From contig NC_065422.1 of NCBI RefSeq assembly GCF_024362695.1, forward strand, positions 12,833,534 through 12,897,533: 64,000 nt of DNA, in the 5' to 3' direction. The notes under the pieces were generated by a model. That model was not told the origin of the DNA. It was given only the letters and a program-made list of their open reading frames with translations, and did not search any database. This document shows positions 42,101 through 54,100 of this stretch, one piece after another; the stretch's first letter is position 1; each line of letters opens with the position of its first letter. The translations under genes and the position numbers were made by a program. Source of the stretch: Pectinophora gossypiella (Eukaryota; Arthropoda; Insecta; Lepidoptera; Gelechiidae).

Positions 42101-45100
42101 ACCGGGACCAACGGCTTAACGTGCCTTCCGAAGCACCGATCATCTTACTTTTCGGACAATCAGGTGATCAGCCTGTAATGTCCTAACCAAACTAGGGACG
42201 ACAAAGTAATTTTTGTGATATGTCCCCACAGGGAATGGAACCCAGGACCTCTGGATCGTGAGCCCAACGCTCAACCACTGGACCACGGAGGTCGTCAATT
42301 GAAAATAATTAAAGAAAACTAAAAAAGATAATGAATTTTGCGATGGAAAATTCCACTGGATATTAACTCCGAATAATGAGCTGAATCATCCCCCTCAGTA
42401 TTCGTTACGATGTCACTAACACCGTGTATTTCGTCAAAACCTCAAAGGTTATAATAACACAAATTACGAGTAAGTTCAAACATGAGCATAATCATGAGCA
42501 TATAGGTCATCCGTAGCTTTGTTTGGAGTAAAACGATGATAAGGGCGATTGATAAGTACTCCCAGCGATACAGTGAACAGTGCATGCTCAGTCTTATAAA
42601 TTGAGTACTTATTATGACCTACAAGAAGCCAAGGTCTTATATCCAGTAGCAGTGAACACATGACATGACTGATTTAAGGGCCACGCTCTTGTCGGTGTAG
42701 CATTCTCCATGCTACTTTTTAGGGAAGTGGTTTAATAGGGCAGTGGTTTCCCTCTTGCCTTCCGCCCAAAGCAGTGAACATATGAACCTTTTATAACGAA
42801 GCGAAAAAAATAAAAATGATACTAAAAGTTTATAAGTTATATCTTGATAAGTAGATAGGTAAGTGTCACCACCACTTAAATAGCTAATTTGCACTAAGTA
42901 TAGGTCTACTATGCTCTTGGTTGCCTAGCTGCGCAAGCAAACACAAATTCAAGTTGTTATTTATTCAACTATGCCCAACAGCGTGATGTATATGCGCTAT
43001 TTATGTGTGTTATTTATTAGAGGTTCAGCATATTTGGATGACGTCATGAAAAAGTCGCAGCAGACGAATGAAAAACAAAGGAGAATGGGCGAATCTGGTC
43101 CAAGAACCTCCACTGATGAGACTTATATGTAATGAAAGCTTATGCTTTCTCTATGAATCTGGCAAAGTTCTATCAGATTCTGTCCCGGGGTTCTTTTTTT
43201 ACGGCCATGTTTGTCCTGGCTAAAAATGTGATAAAATACAGTGGGAGCTAAAATCGGCTCAAGATCTGTTGCTGGATAACTAAGTCTACATAAATAATTA
43301 TGTATCATATTGTATATAATTTTAAAGAGGATCTTTTCCAGAATCCGAAACATAAAAAAAAAAACAAAAAATGTCTTTATGTAAGCGAATTATAGTCAAT
43401 TTGCATCTGCAGCGCCATTGTTTCTCGGTAGCTAAGTTCAAGTTTCATGCCTTTTACCTCTTCCAGAAGTATCTTACCGATTTTTTTTATATTGCTTCCG
43501 GAATTTGATCTGAGTGATAATAACAAGAAAAATAAATAGACACCTCTCCGATAGAGACCGCCTAAGCTATTGCCTATTGCAAGAAATCGTCATCATTAGC
43601 AAGTCATTACGGTATTGCATATAAGCTTATCAGCAATTTGGAACTTGGTCCAAGAACCTCCACTGGTGAGACTTGCATATGTAATGATAGCTTATACTTG
43701 TCCTATGATTCTGGCAAAGTTCTATCAAACTCTGTCGTAGGGTTTTTTTACGGCCATGTTTGTCCTGAGTGTACAGTAGTGGACTGCAAAATCACCTCAG
43801 GATTTGTTGTCGAAAAACTATTTAACTAAGTCTATATATATAATTATTTATCATAATGTATATCAATTTTAAAGGGGAAGGTTATCAGAATCAGAAACAC
43901 AAATAAAAAAAAATGCATTATGTAAACGACTTTTAGCCAACTCACGTCCGTAGCACCATTTTTCTTAGCAGCTACGTACGAGTTTCGCGCCTTCCAACCT
44001 TTCCAAAGGAGCCCAATCATTTTTCCTTCTTCTGATATTGCATTCTTAACCTGACAAGTGACAACAAAGAAAAATATAAAAAAATTAAGAAGAAATAAAA
44101 TAGATACCATTCCGATAGCGGCCGCGTAAGCTATGGACCTATTGCAAGATAACGTACTCAAAGGCTAGTCATTATAATCCAACAGACGTAACATAATTAG
44201 AATGCGGCGGGACGGAAATGTAGTACATCGCCTTATGCGAAAGAGACGAAATATGTGTCTCTTTAACACTAACAGTATACAGCTTAGTACGAGAGAAACA
44301 AGAAATAAGTCATTCTAATCAAGATGCAATGTAATGACTCTATTGTATACAAAAGAAACACATTTATTAAACAAGTTCAGGCAATAACTGGTGCAAAAGG
44401 CGGCTTTATTGCCAAGGTAGCAATTACTACCAGGCAACCTTACGTTTACGATACGTTTGTTGTACCATTCGGCATTGTTTATAAGACAAGATATAAGCCT
44501 GGATTAATAAAACAAGATTGTGGTGAAAGAAAACATACTACATTTGCGTCCTCCCGCATTCTAATCATGTTACGTCTGTTGGATTATAATGACTACCCTT
44601 TGAGTACGTTATCTTGCAATAGGTCCATAGCTTACGCGGCCTCTATCGGAATGGTATCTATTTTATTTCTTGTTGTTGTCACTTGTCAGGTTGAGAATGC
44701 AATATCAGAAGAAGGAAAAAATGATTGGGCTTCTTTGGAAAGGTTGGAAGGCGCGAAACTCGTACGTAGCTGCTGAGAAAAATGGTGCTACGGACGTGAG
44801 TTGGCTAAAAGTCGTTTACATACTTAATGCATTTTTTTTATTTGTGTTTCTGATTCTGATAACCTTCCCCTTTAAAATTGATATACATTATGATATATAA
44901 TTATGTATATAGACTTAGTTAAATAGTTTTTCGACAACAAATCCTGAGGTGATTTTGCAGTCCACTACTGTACACTCAGGACAAACATGGCCGTAAAAAA
45001 ACCCTAGGACAGAGTTTTATAGAACTTTGCCAGAATCATAGGACAAGTATAAGCTATCATTACATGCAAGTCTCACCAGTGGAGGTTCTTGGACCAAGTT

Positions 45101-48100
45101 CCAAGTTGCTGATAAGCTTATAATATGCAATACCGTAATGACTTGCTAATGATGACGATTTCTTGCAATAGGCAATAGCTTAGGCGGTCTCTATCGGAGA
45201 GGTGTCTATTTATTTTTCTTGTTATTATCACTCAGATCAAATTCCGGAAGCAATATAAAAAAAATCGGTAAGATACTTTTGGAAGGGGTAAAAGGCATGA
45301 AACTTGAACTTAGCTACCGAGAAACAATGGCGCTGCAGATATAAATTGACTATAATTCGCTAACAAAAAGATTTTTTTTGTTTTTTTTTTATGTTTCGGA
45401 TTCTGGAAAAGATCCTCTTTAAAATGATATACAATATGATACATAATTATTTATGTAGACTTAGTTATCCAGCAAGAAATCTTGAGTCGATTTTAGCTCC
45501 CACTGTATTTTATCACATTTTTAGCCAGGACAAACATGGCCGTAAAAAAAGAACCCCGGGACAGAATCTGATAGAACTTTGCCAGAATCATAGGGAAAGC
45601 ATAAGCTTTCATTACATATAAGTCTCATCAGTGGAGGTTCTTGGACCAAGTTTCATACAAAAGTGCCCATTGTCATTTATTCCATTTATTTTGATAGCTT
45701 TGTCCCGTTCATTCGTTGGCGGCTGCCGAGCCGCGATTCTGCCTACGATGCTTAATAATAATTGACAAAACTGTTTCTGTCCATTGTTTCGCAATCGCTC
45801 GCAAGGCCGTCATAGCTCATAGCGAATCTACTTGACTTGTGGACTGTGGTGAAGGGGCGATGAATATGTACCTAGACACGAATACTCCGCCTACAAGTAC
45901 GCACCGATTTAAAAAGGAACATTTTTTTTTTTTTGACGTGTCTTATTGTAGTTTGCCGCAGATGGCATTAACTACTTGGCCGGACAAAACTAAAAAAAAG
46001 AACATAATCATCTTATAATATCAACGGCCTCTGTAGTCCAGTGGTTGAGCTTTGTGCTCACGATCCGGAGGTCCCGGGTTCGAATCCCTGTGGGTACAAA
46101 TCACAAAAATCACTTTGTGATCCCTAGTTTGGTTAGGACATTGCAGGCTGATCACTGGAATGTCCGAAAGTAAGACACGTTAAGCCGTTGGTCCCGGTTA
46201 CTACTTACTGATGTAAGCATGTAGCCGTCACGTCAGGGGCCTTTGGCGGCTCAATAATAACCCTGACACCAGGGTTGATGAGGTTGGTCATCTACCTCAA
46301 AACCCACACGATAGAAGATCTTATAATATGGACTAGATCTAAATCATCACGAAATACGAACCCAATGAAAAACGGGATAACTCTAGGGATAGGGTGATGA
46401 TATCGGCACAGGGCCGCTTTGGGTGGCACAATGTAAATGAGGCCTACTTATAAAGGACTGAAAATGATGATGATTGCTATTGTAGGGTGTAGCAGTCCCA
46501 AGACAAAGGAAAAAAGAATGCAATAGAATGTCTTTCTCGAACATTCTACCTATTGCATTCTTATTTAGTAGGTATATTAGGCACATACACAATGCACTTT
46601 AGAGAAGTTGAAACAGTCGCAACATACGTAGGTACCTAGTTAGAAAAAGGTGCAAAACGTATGTTATGTAGGTAAGTAAGTAGGTAAATAATAATATGTA
46701 TACGCAGATTATAATTGTGCTTATTTAAATTCCAAAGACATCCTTTGTCTTGCAAAAGGACAAAAGGCCAATGATTATTATTTAGAAAAGTTCTAGAAAC
46801 CTGCCAAGTTAATTGATACAAAAGATGTAGGTATCTAATTAGATAACGACAGATAACAGCAGAAAAAAAAAACGATTATCCGCGCAAGTTCCCATAAAAT
46901 TAATCAACGTCGAGCTTATCTACTTTACTTATATCTACCTACTTTGTATCTAATCTGTAGATATCTCCGCATGTGACCTTATAGACACGCACTGAAAGAC
47001 ACGAGTGATTTTTCTCATAAAAATACCAGTCCAAAATATATCTTAAGAAGTAGATCGAAGTTATTTATTATGTATTTAACGGAATTATATCAGTAATCAA
47101 GTTAATTTATTATTCAATTAGATACCTACCTTCCTAATTATAAAACGTCTTCGTACCTATATCATTATTTATTATTTACACATTATTACGTAACGAAAGG
47201 AAATTGAACTATTTATTTTGTAACTTAAATATAACAACCGAACGGAACCCGAGGAATTCTATACAAAATCTCTCGTTTCCCATGCGAAGGCAAGAAAAAA
47301 TACAAGAATGAAACGAACGCCGTCGGACCTAGCGCGCTTCCGAGCACTTTCGCCAGTGTTCGGAAACACTCGGGCCTCGTCGGCCCCCACAGCTGACTGG
47401 CCTAACGTGCGAACGACGCGGCAATACGAATTCCGCGCGCGAGTGAGGGAGATAACGACTTGCGCAGCTACCAGCGCCGCCATTCGGCCATTTATTTCTT
47501 TCGTGTGTCCGCCACAGTGGAAGTGACAGCGTATAACAAGAGCTGCGAGCTTATAATTTTTACTTGTGGAATTTATACAAATAAAATTTTATGCAAAGGT
47601 TCTACACTTGTATAATGTGATCAGTGATAATAACAGAATGGTGTAGTCGGTGAAACGTTGACGGGGAGAAGCCTTTCAACGAAAAAAAAATGGCTGGTGT
47701 ATTCCCATCTGTTGTCAACACAAAATACCGTGAATTATGCAAGTTGCAGTGTAATGTGGACGTGTATTAGGTAAATGTTGTGATATTTATTGAAAAATGG
47801 CCTGTGAAAGTATGCGAGTGTTGTTTTAAGTAAAATTAGTGTGTGTAAAGTCGGAATGTTCTGGCGTCTCGATGCAGGCAAGTAGTGACATAGCGATAGG
47901 TGCATAGATCGTATCTGGGCTGAATGGAAAAGCGTTCAACAAGCGTTCTTGTACAATTAATTCGTGGTTTATTGCAAATAGCCGCGAGATGTTGCAAAAC
48001 CTACTTACAAATTGAGGTTTCATACCTCTAACACAGCTATGCGCGTCATGAATCTGTTACACGTTTCATTGTTATGCATCCTCGCAAGTTTTGAATACTT

Positions 48101-51100
48101 CGCAAACGAATAAAATGTAGCCAGTTGTACTAGCAGTCAAGGCAATCGTATATTCATAAGTGATAAGTCTTGGGAATATTTAATAACATGAAAATACATT
48201 AAATATCTAGAATAAAATACCTCCAAGGAATGATAGAAAAGCAGAAATAATGAAAAATATAAAAACCACTTGAGAAGGTCACAGTTATTAGCAACTAGAA
48301 GCCATTCAACAGACCCTCGGCAATAAGAATTCATTTACATACTAATGTTAATTTGCATCAAATGTTTTCTTATCTAATTACTTTTATTTATATAGAAGCA
48401 CATAATAAATATGCAGTTCACACTCAATGAATGCATTATTCAAATTCATATCTCAAAAGAGCATGAAATGTGAAATCTAAAAATAATATAATTACTTGTC
48501 ATAGTAAATTTAGCATGCAAAATGACTAATTTTAATAATAATGAATTATACAAGTAATTACTTTTATGCTAAAGACTTATTAATTATAAATAAGTAATTT
48601 AAATATGGTCAGATTATAGGTGTTTTACCCAAATCTATAAGTAGGTATTAATACCTACTTATAATGAGTATAAAACCTACTTAGCCTTATAAACTGCAAA
48701 GAACATAGCATGAAGATAAACAAACAAACAAATACCAACTTTTCGACATAAATACTCAGGTTCATTAAAAAGCCATACCCTGCTTTTATAAAATCGAAAC
48801 AACCGAGTCAGCATATTGGATATTGTTTTAGATAAGACTGATTTATGACTGAGTGACTGGAGTGAAAGGTTCAGGCCATCAAACTTAACGGTCACCATGA
48901 CCGGTCATACAACTCATAGGCTCGAGCTAAGAGTGAATGTTTATATTGTTACAGCAAATTAAGACTATGACGGTTCTAATATAATGCAGTGGCTGCACAA
49001 AATATTGGCGCTGGCAATAGTTTGCTCCGCGACGGGCTCCCCGGCGTGCCCGGGCGCGCCGCTCCCCGGCTGCGGCTGCAGCGCGGCGCGCCTTCGCTGC
49101 CGCCACGCGTCCCCGCCGCACGAGCGGCTCACTAGCGCGCTGCTCGCGCCACACGGCAAGGACTTGCAGGAGGTCACCTGGACCGACTCCGGCATCAAAT
49201 CCATAGAGATAGACCTCTTCAGCGGACTCCACGAACTAGAAAGCATCGATCTTAGCAGAAACGAAATCCAGAGGACTGAACATGGACTATTCGCTAGACT
49301 GACCCGTCTCAAGTACTTGAACATATCTCGGAACGTGCTCGACGACCTGCCGAGGTTCACCTTTGCCGACCTGGAGAACCTCGAGGTCCTCGACGTGTCG
49401 CACAACCAGCTGCGAGTCATCCCCTTCCAGATCTTCCGGCCGATGATTCGGCTGCAATATTTGGATCTATCATTCAATAACATAGCCACTTTTCCAGATT
49501 ACTATTTTAATCCTAATAGACATTTGAAAGTACTGTTCCTAAATAATAATAGCCTAGTCAAAATTACATCTAACGCTCTAGTCAACTTAACGGAATTGGA
49601 AACGCTGGATCTATCTAGAAATAAATTAGACTACATACCTAAATCTATATTTGATAACTTTGAACAGCTGAGAGAGCTGAATCTAGGCTATAATCAATTT
49701 CTGAACATATCAAGTGATGCGTTTAAGTATTTAAAAAACTTGAAGACGCTGAACATGGGCGGCACCAAGCTCAAAGTGCTCCCGGGAATGCTCTTCCAGC
49801 ATAATGAGAATCTAATAAATTTGCACCTGGATCACACAGACATTACAACCATACAAAATACGAATTTTAAAGGCTTAAATAATTTAGAAAGACTGTACAT
49901 AACGAATAATACTTACTTGAGAGATTTAGAACCCTACGTCTTTGCAGATACGCCTGCACTGACGCACCTGGATCTTACTGCTAACGCCCTGACGGTTCTT
50001 CCATTATCTTTAAAAATGTTGGACAATTTAAAAGAATTAAGGATAGGAAACAATCCGTGGAATTGCGACTGCCGAATGACCTGGTTCGCTGGTTGGGCAG
50101 ACAGGAGGAAAGAAGTCATAAAATCCGATCTGAGTTGCGGTTTGGCATACCCTAATGACATGTTGACAATATTGAATCATACAAAGTTGCACTGCAAGGC
50201 GCCTAACTTGGTTTATAGCAGTCCGTTGACACTGAACCGATTGCAAACAGATACTCTGCTGGAATGCAGATTTGACGGCAACCCCTTACCTTCAATAACT
50301 TGGATCACGCCAACGAGGATAGTTTACCATTGGAACCCCGACCCGCTGATCCCAGACATATTCTACAAACACGGAGTCGCACACGATCAATTCTACCGCA
50401 CTATAGACAATTCCAAATCCAGAGTTAGAGTATTAGAGAATGGATCCTTATTCATAGGAGATATCCACAGAGAAGATAGTGGTGTTTACTTATGCTTCGC
50501 AACGAATCCTGCGGCCAATGTATCCGCAGAAGTAGTACTGAACATAGACCCTATGACGATGTACGAAATTAAAATATATAGTTTGTTGTGGGGAGCTATA
50601 TGTGCAGCCGGTTTCTTGGGACTTACGCTGTTGGTACAGGCGCTAAGATACATATTTAACAGGTAAGTTCAACAATATTTGTACCTAAATCTTTTGCGAT
50701 ATCGTAAGACGTATACCGGATAAAACCAGAGAATCAGTTTTCATATTAAACCTTGGTAATGAAGCCGAACAATAGCCACGGCTTACAACTGAATAGATAA
50801 CTAAAGGACGACTGGTCTAATTTTATGCATCATTTGGTTAGTAAGTATAACAGAAGGTGTTTGGTTTCAGGTTCCGGCTTATGGAGACTTGTTGCAGCTG
50901 TTGTACGTGCGTGAACCGCGACGCACCACGTTCAAGACAAATATTCAGTATGTTGGACAACATCGAGCAATACAAGAGAGCACAGCTGGAAAAACTACGC
51001 GAAAATTACGCCATACAGGTACGTTACTAACTATTCTGACATATACAAAGGTCAGCCATGTTTAACTTTACAATGGATATAACTAAACCAATTTATTCCA

Positions 51101-54100
51101 ACAGGTGCATCGTATTAAGGAGAATTGCACTCAACAAATGGAATGGATACAAAACAGTTACTCGACACAAGCCAGCCATCTCCGCAACATACGGGATATT
51201 GGATCCAACCATCTCAGTGCCATGCGAGACCAATATTATGACCAGGTAATTAATTGTTGTTTGAATATCGATCTTAAATATAATTTATTTTTGTAAGTGC
51301 TCTTTTCGTTATCTTGAAAACCAGCCACGCATGCCCTTGAATTTTAAAATGTAGGTGTACAAAACCAGTTATGCAATTCATCAGTCTAACGTGTAATTCG
51401 TTTTCAGGTGAAACGCGTTCGAGAATACTCGACGACGCAGCTCAACTGGGTGCGGGAGAACTACGTGTTCCAACGCAACAAGATCCGCAAGTTCAGCGCG
51501 CACCAGATCCTGCGACTCCGAGAGTCGTACAAGTTCCAGCAGCAGACGCTGAACAAAGTGCTCGAAAATCTACCCAGCTTATACTTCGAGAACTGTCGCA
51601 GCGGCTCGTGCGGTCGTAGCGACTCGATGGCCTTCGACCCCGACGTCGAGATCATCGACATGTATCTGCGGACCAAGATCGAGATGCTGTCGAACCTGCC
51701 CAACCCGATCGCCGACGACGAGAGCAAGATGTCCGTGTACTACACGCCGACGGAGAGGTCGATGAACTCGCGGCGCAACTCGCCCGTGCCGCTGCCCGAG
51801 GGCATCCACATCAACATGATCGAGCGCGGGCCGCCGCCGCTGCCGCCGCCGCCGCCCAAGCTGTTCGCCATGATCCGACCGCTGCAGGCGTCGCCGGCGC
51901 CGCCACCGCCTGCGTCGCCTGCCACGCCCGGCCCATCGGCGGGGGTGCCCGTACGCACCAAGCCGTACCGCGCCAGCGATGCGGAAGCGGGCAAGCCGGC
52001 CAGCGAGCCGCTGCTGGGCCGCGAGCGTGACCGGCGCCGGCGCCACCTGACGGCCAGCGCGTCGTCGCCCGAGCTGCACGCCGCGGACGCGGCCGCCGAG
52101 CGACACCGCAGCGCCCGCGTGCTGCTGGCGGTGGAGGTGGGCGACAAGCGCACGGCGGCGGGCGCGGGCTCGTGCGAGTGCGCGACGCTGTGCAGCCACG
52201 CGCGCTTGTAGTACAGGCTGGTGTCGCGCGTGTTCAAGCTCTACGCCGTGTCGGGGCGGCGGCTGGCGCGCGCGCGACCCGCCATCGCGCTGGAGCTGGT
52301 GCCGCATGCGGTGTGACGTCACGAGCGCGACCGGTGCAGTGACGTCACGCGCGACGGAGGCCGCCGGACGCCCGGGCGCCGTCGCCGCCCTTACTTCTAA
52401 GTGAGCTGTGATAGACTAGATTTGAAATTTACGTTTAGCGACGACTTTGGTTTCGTTCTGTCTCTAGTGGTAGGTTTTAAGCGGTATACCGAAACGATCC
52501 GTTCGTTCGATCATCGTAGTGAATTAAATAATCGGTTGTAAGAGTTCTGTGGGTATTAGCACTTGTAAATACGTCTCTTTGTTTCGATCGTTTTCCATTT
52601 TGATGTATTTTTAGGGTAAACTCTTAGAGGATTACGCATTTTTGTATTTGTTCGACTTAAAGTGAGGTATAAGAGAGTTGTTACTGTGTTTGTTGTAATT
52701 GTTGCGCGGGTATGGTGGCTGGTGTATCGCGGCGCGCCGGCCCCGCCGGCGCGGACTGTGCTCGAATAGATCTCACCCCACTACTACGTGTATCCATTAG
52801 CTAATTCTACAATATTCGTCATTAACCAAATTTTAAATAATAGTAGATCTTAAACTTCATCTAAAGTAATTATATATTTTGTGACACGTTCGTACAGATC
52901 GAGTGAAATAAGTCTTGCAGTGATATGCCAAATACTACAATCCAGCAATGATTATTATAACGTTTCGTAATATAAAATATACAAATATTGTTGATCATTT
53001 TCTAAATATATAACAGAGTAAACGGCTAATCATGGAGAATAAATTATTTTTCAATGTACGTCTTTGGTTTCATTTGGGTCGAATCATTTTGTATCATTCC
53101 ACTATGCGTAGTTGAAGTAAACATTATTAGAATTGTGTTGAAATTGTACCAGAACAGCAAAGTATACTAGATCGCTAACTGAGGGATAACACCATTGGGG
53201 TTCCGTAGAGTAAAATTATAAGTAAATAAAACACTCGGTTGGTTGTCAATCGTTTATTTGACGACAGACAAACAAATATGGTGACGTGGGAGATATGCGA
53301 TAGCGGTGATAATAATGTTTACACAATTTATCGTGGTGGATGATAATCCTATTGGTATAACACTACCATAATTGTATTGCCATGAATAGCGCATAATAAT
53401 GAATCATTAGTGGAAAATTGAACTGAATACTCGAGACGAATTGGGAATGTTGAACAAATAGATACGTTCTCTAATAACTAAAATATAATTTAACGTAAAT
53501 ACAAATGTAATTATTTCAAAAATACTAGAACGTTCTAAGACTGGTAATAGATTTCCGACCGCCCTGGCTGTGAAATAACCAAATTCGAAACACCAATTTG
53601 TCATCTAACAAAAGGTAGGTAGGTATTTCAGTAGGTACTATAATGGGCAATATGCTCCGAGAAAAACAATTTCTAGTAAATATTAAATCCTAAAACATAC
53701 TTATGTAATCTAATAGGTAAAATATAAGACAACAAGAACCACAAATCGTAATAAGAGAAATAATAAATAATACGTAAATTAATTGTATTCTAATCAGTCT
53801 GTATACTTATATAACTTTTCGTAAAGTTATAAGCTAACTTCTTCAACCGTGTGGGTTGTGTGGTGGATTACCAACCTCATCAACCCTGGTGTCAGAGTAA
53901 TTATTGAGCCGCCAAAGTCCCCTGACATGGCTCACGTAACAACTACATACATCGGTAAGTAGTAACCGGGACAAACGGCTTAACGTGCCTTCCGAAACAC
54001 GGAACTAACTAAAATAGGTAGTTTATCATACACTTTAGTATGGTAATAGGCCAATTTGACTAAACGTTAAGTCGTGTACTAATTTATCCTACCTATAGTT

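Larger units (their letters stand above)
43055..45725. repeat. large inverted repeat, arms about 1.1 kb, AB-B'A'
   Basis: The left arm, about 43095-44225, and the right arm, about 44536-45652, are reverse complements at high identity (only a few differences in the best-aligned 230-base stretch). They flank a 310-base spacer. Weaker homology runs outward to about 43055 and 45725. Each arm contains two diverged tandem units: A (43096-43620) and B (43645-44165) on the left, B' and A' on the right. Both units begin with TTGGTCCAAGAACCTCCACT and share an ACGGCCATGTTTGTCC core. No transposase or target duplication was found. Possible origins are an inverted duplication, a foldback transposon or a hairpin-RNA locus. 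Confidence 0.85.

Noticed and set aside
43055..45725. LTR retrotransposon or virus-derived insert
   Set aside because: The long repeats are inverted, not direct, and no reverse transcriptase, integrase, capsid or polymerase motif was seen.
46020..46100. tRNA gene-like A and B boxes
   Set aside because: Followed by a SINE body and present in several copies of the same family; no closed acceptor stem, so it is a SINE promoter head.
48965..49489. 174-codon minus-strand open frame
   Set aside because: Antisense of the signal peptide and first LRRs, where the sense strand is GC-rich and clearly coding.
51740..52237. 165-codon minus-strand open frame
   Set aside because: Also antisense to the last LRR-Ig exon, with a shifted frame; no independent signal.
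51579..52322. 247-codon minus-strand open frame
   Set aside because: It is the antisense of the GC-rich last exon of the LRR-Ig gene; open only because of high GC, and its Arg-rich composition mirrors the sense codons.
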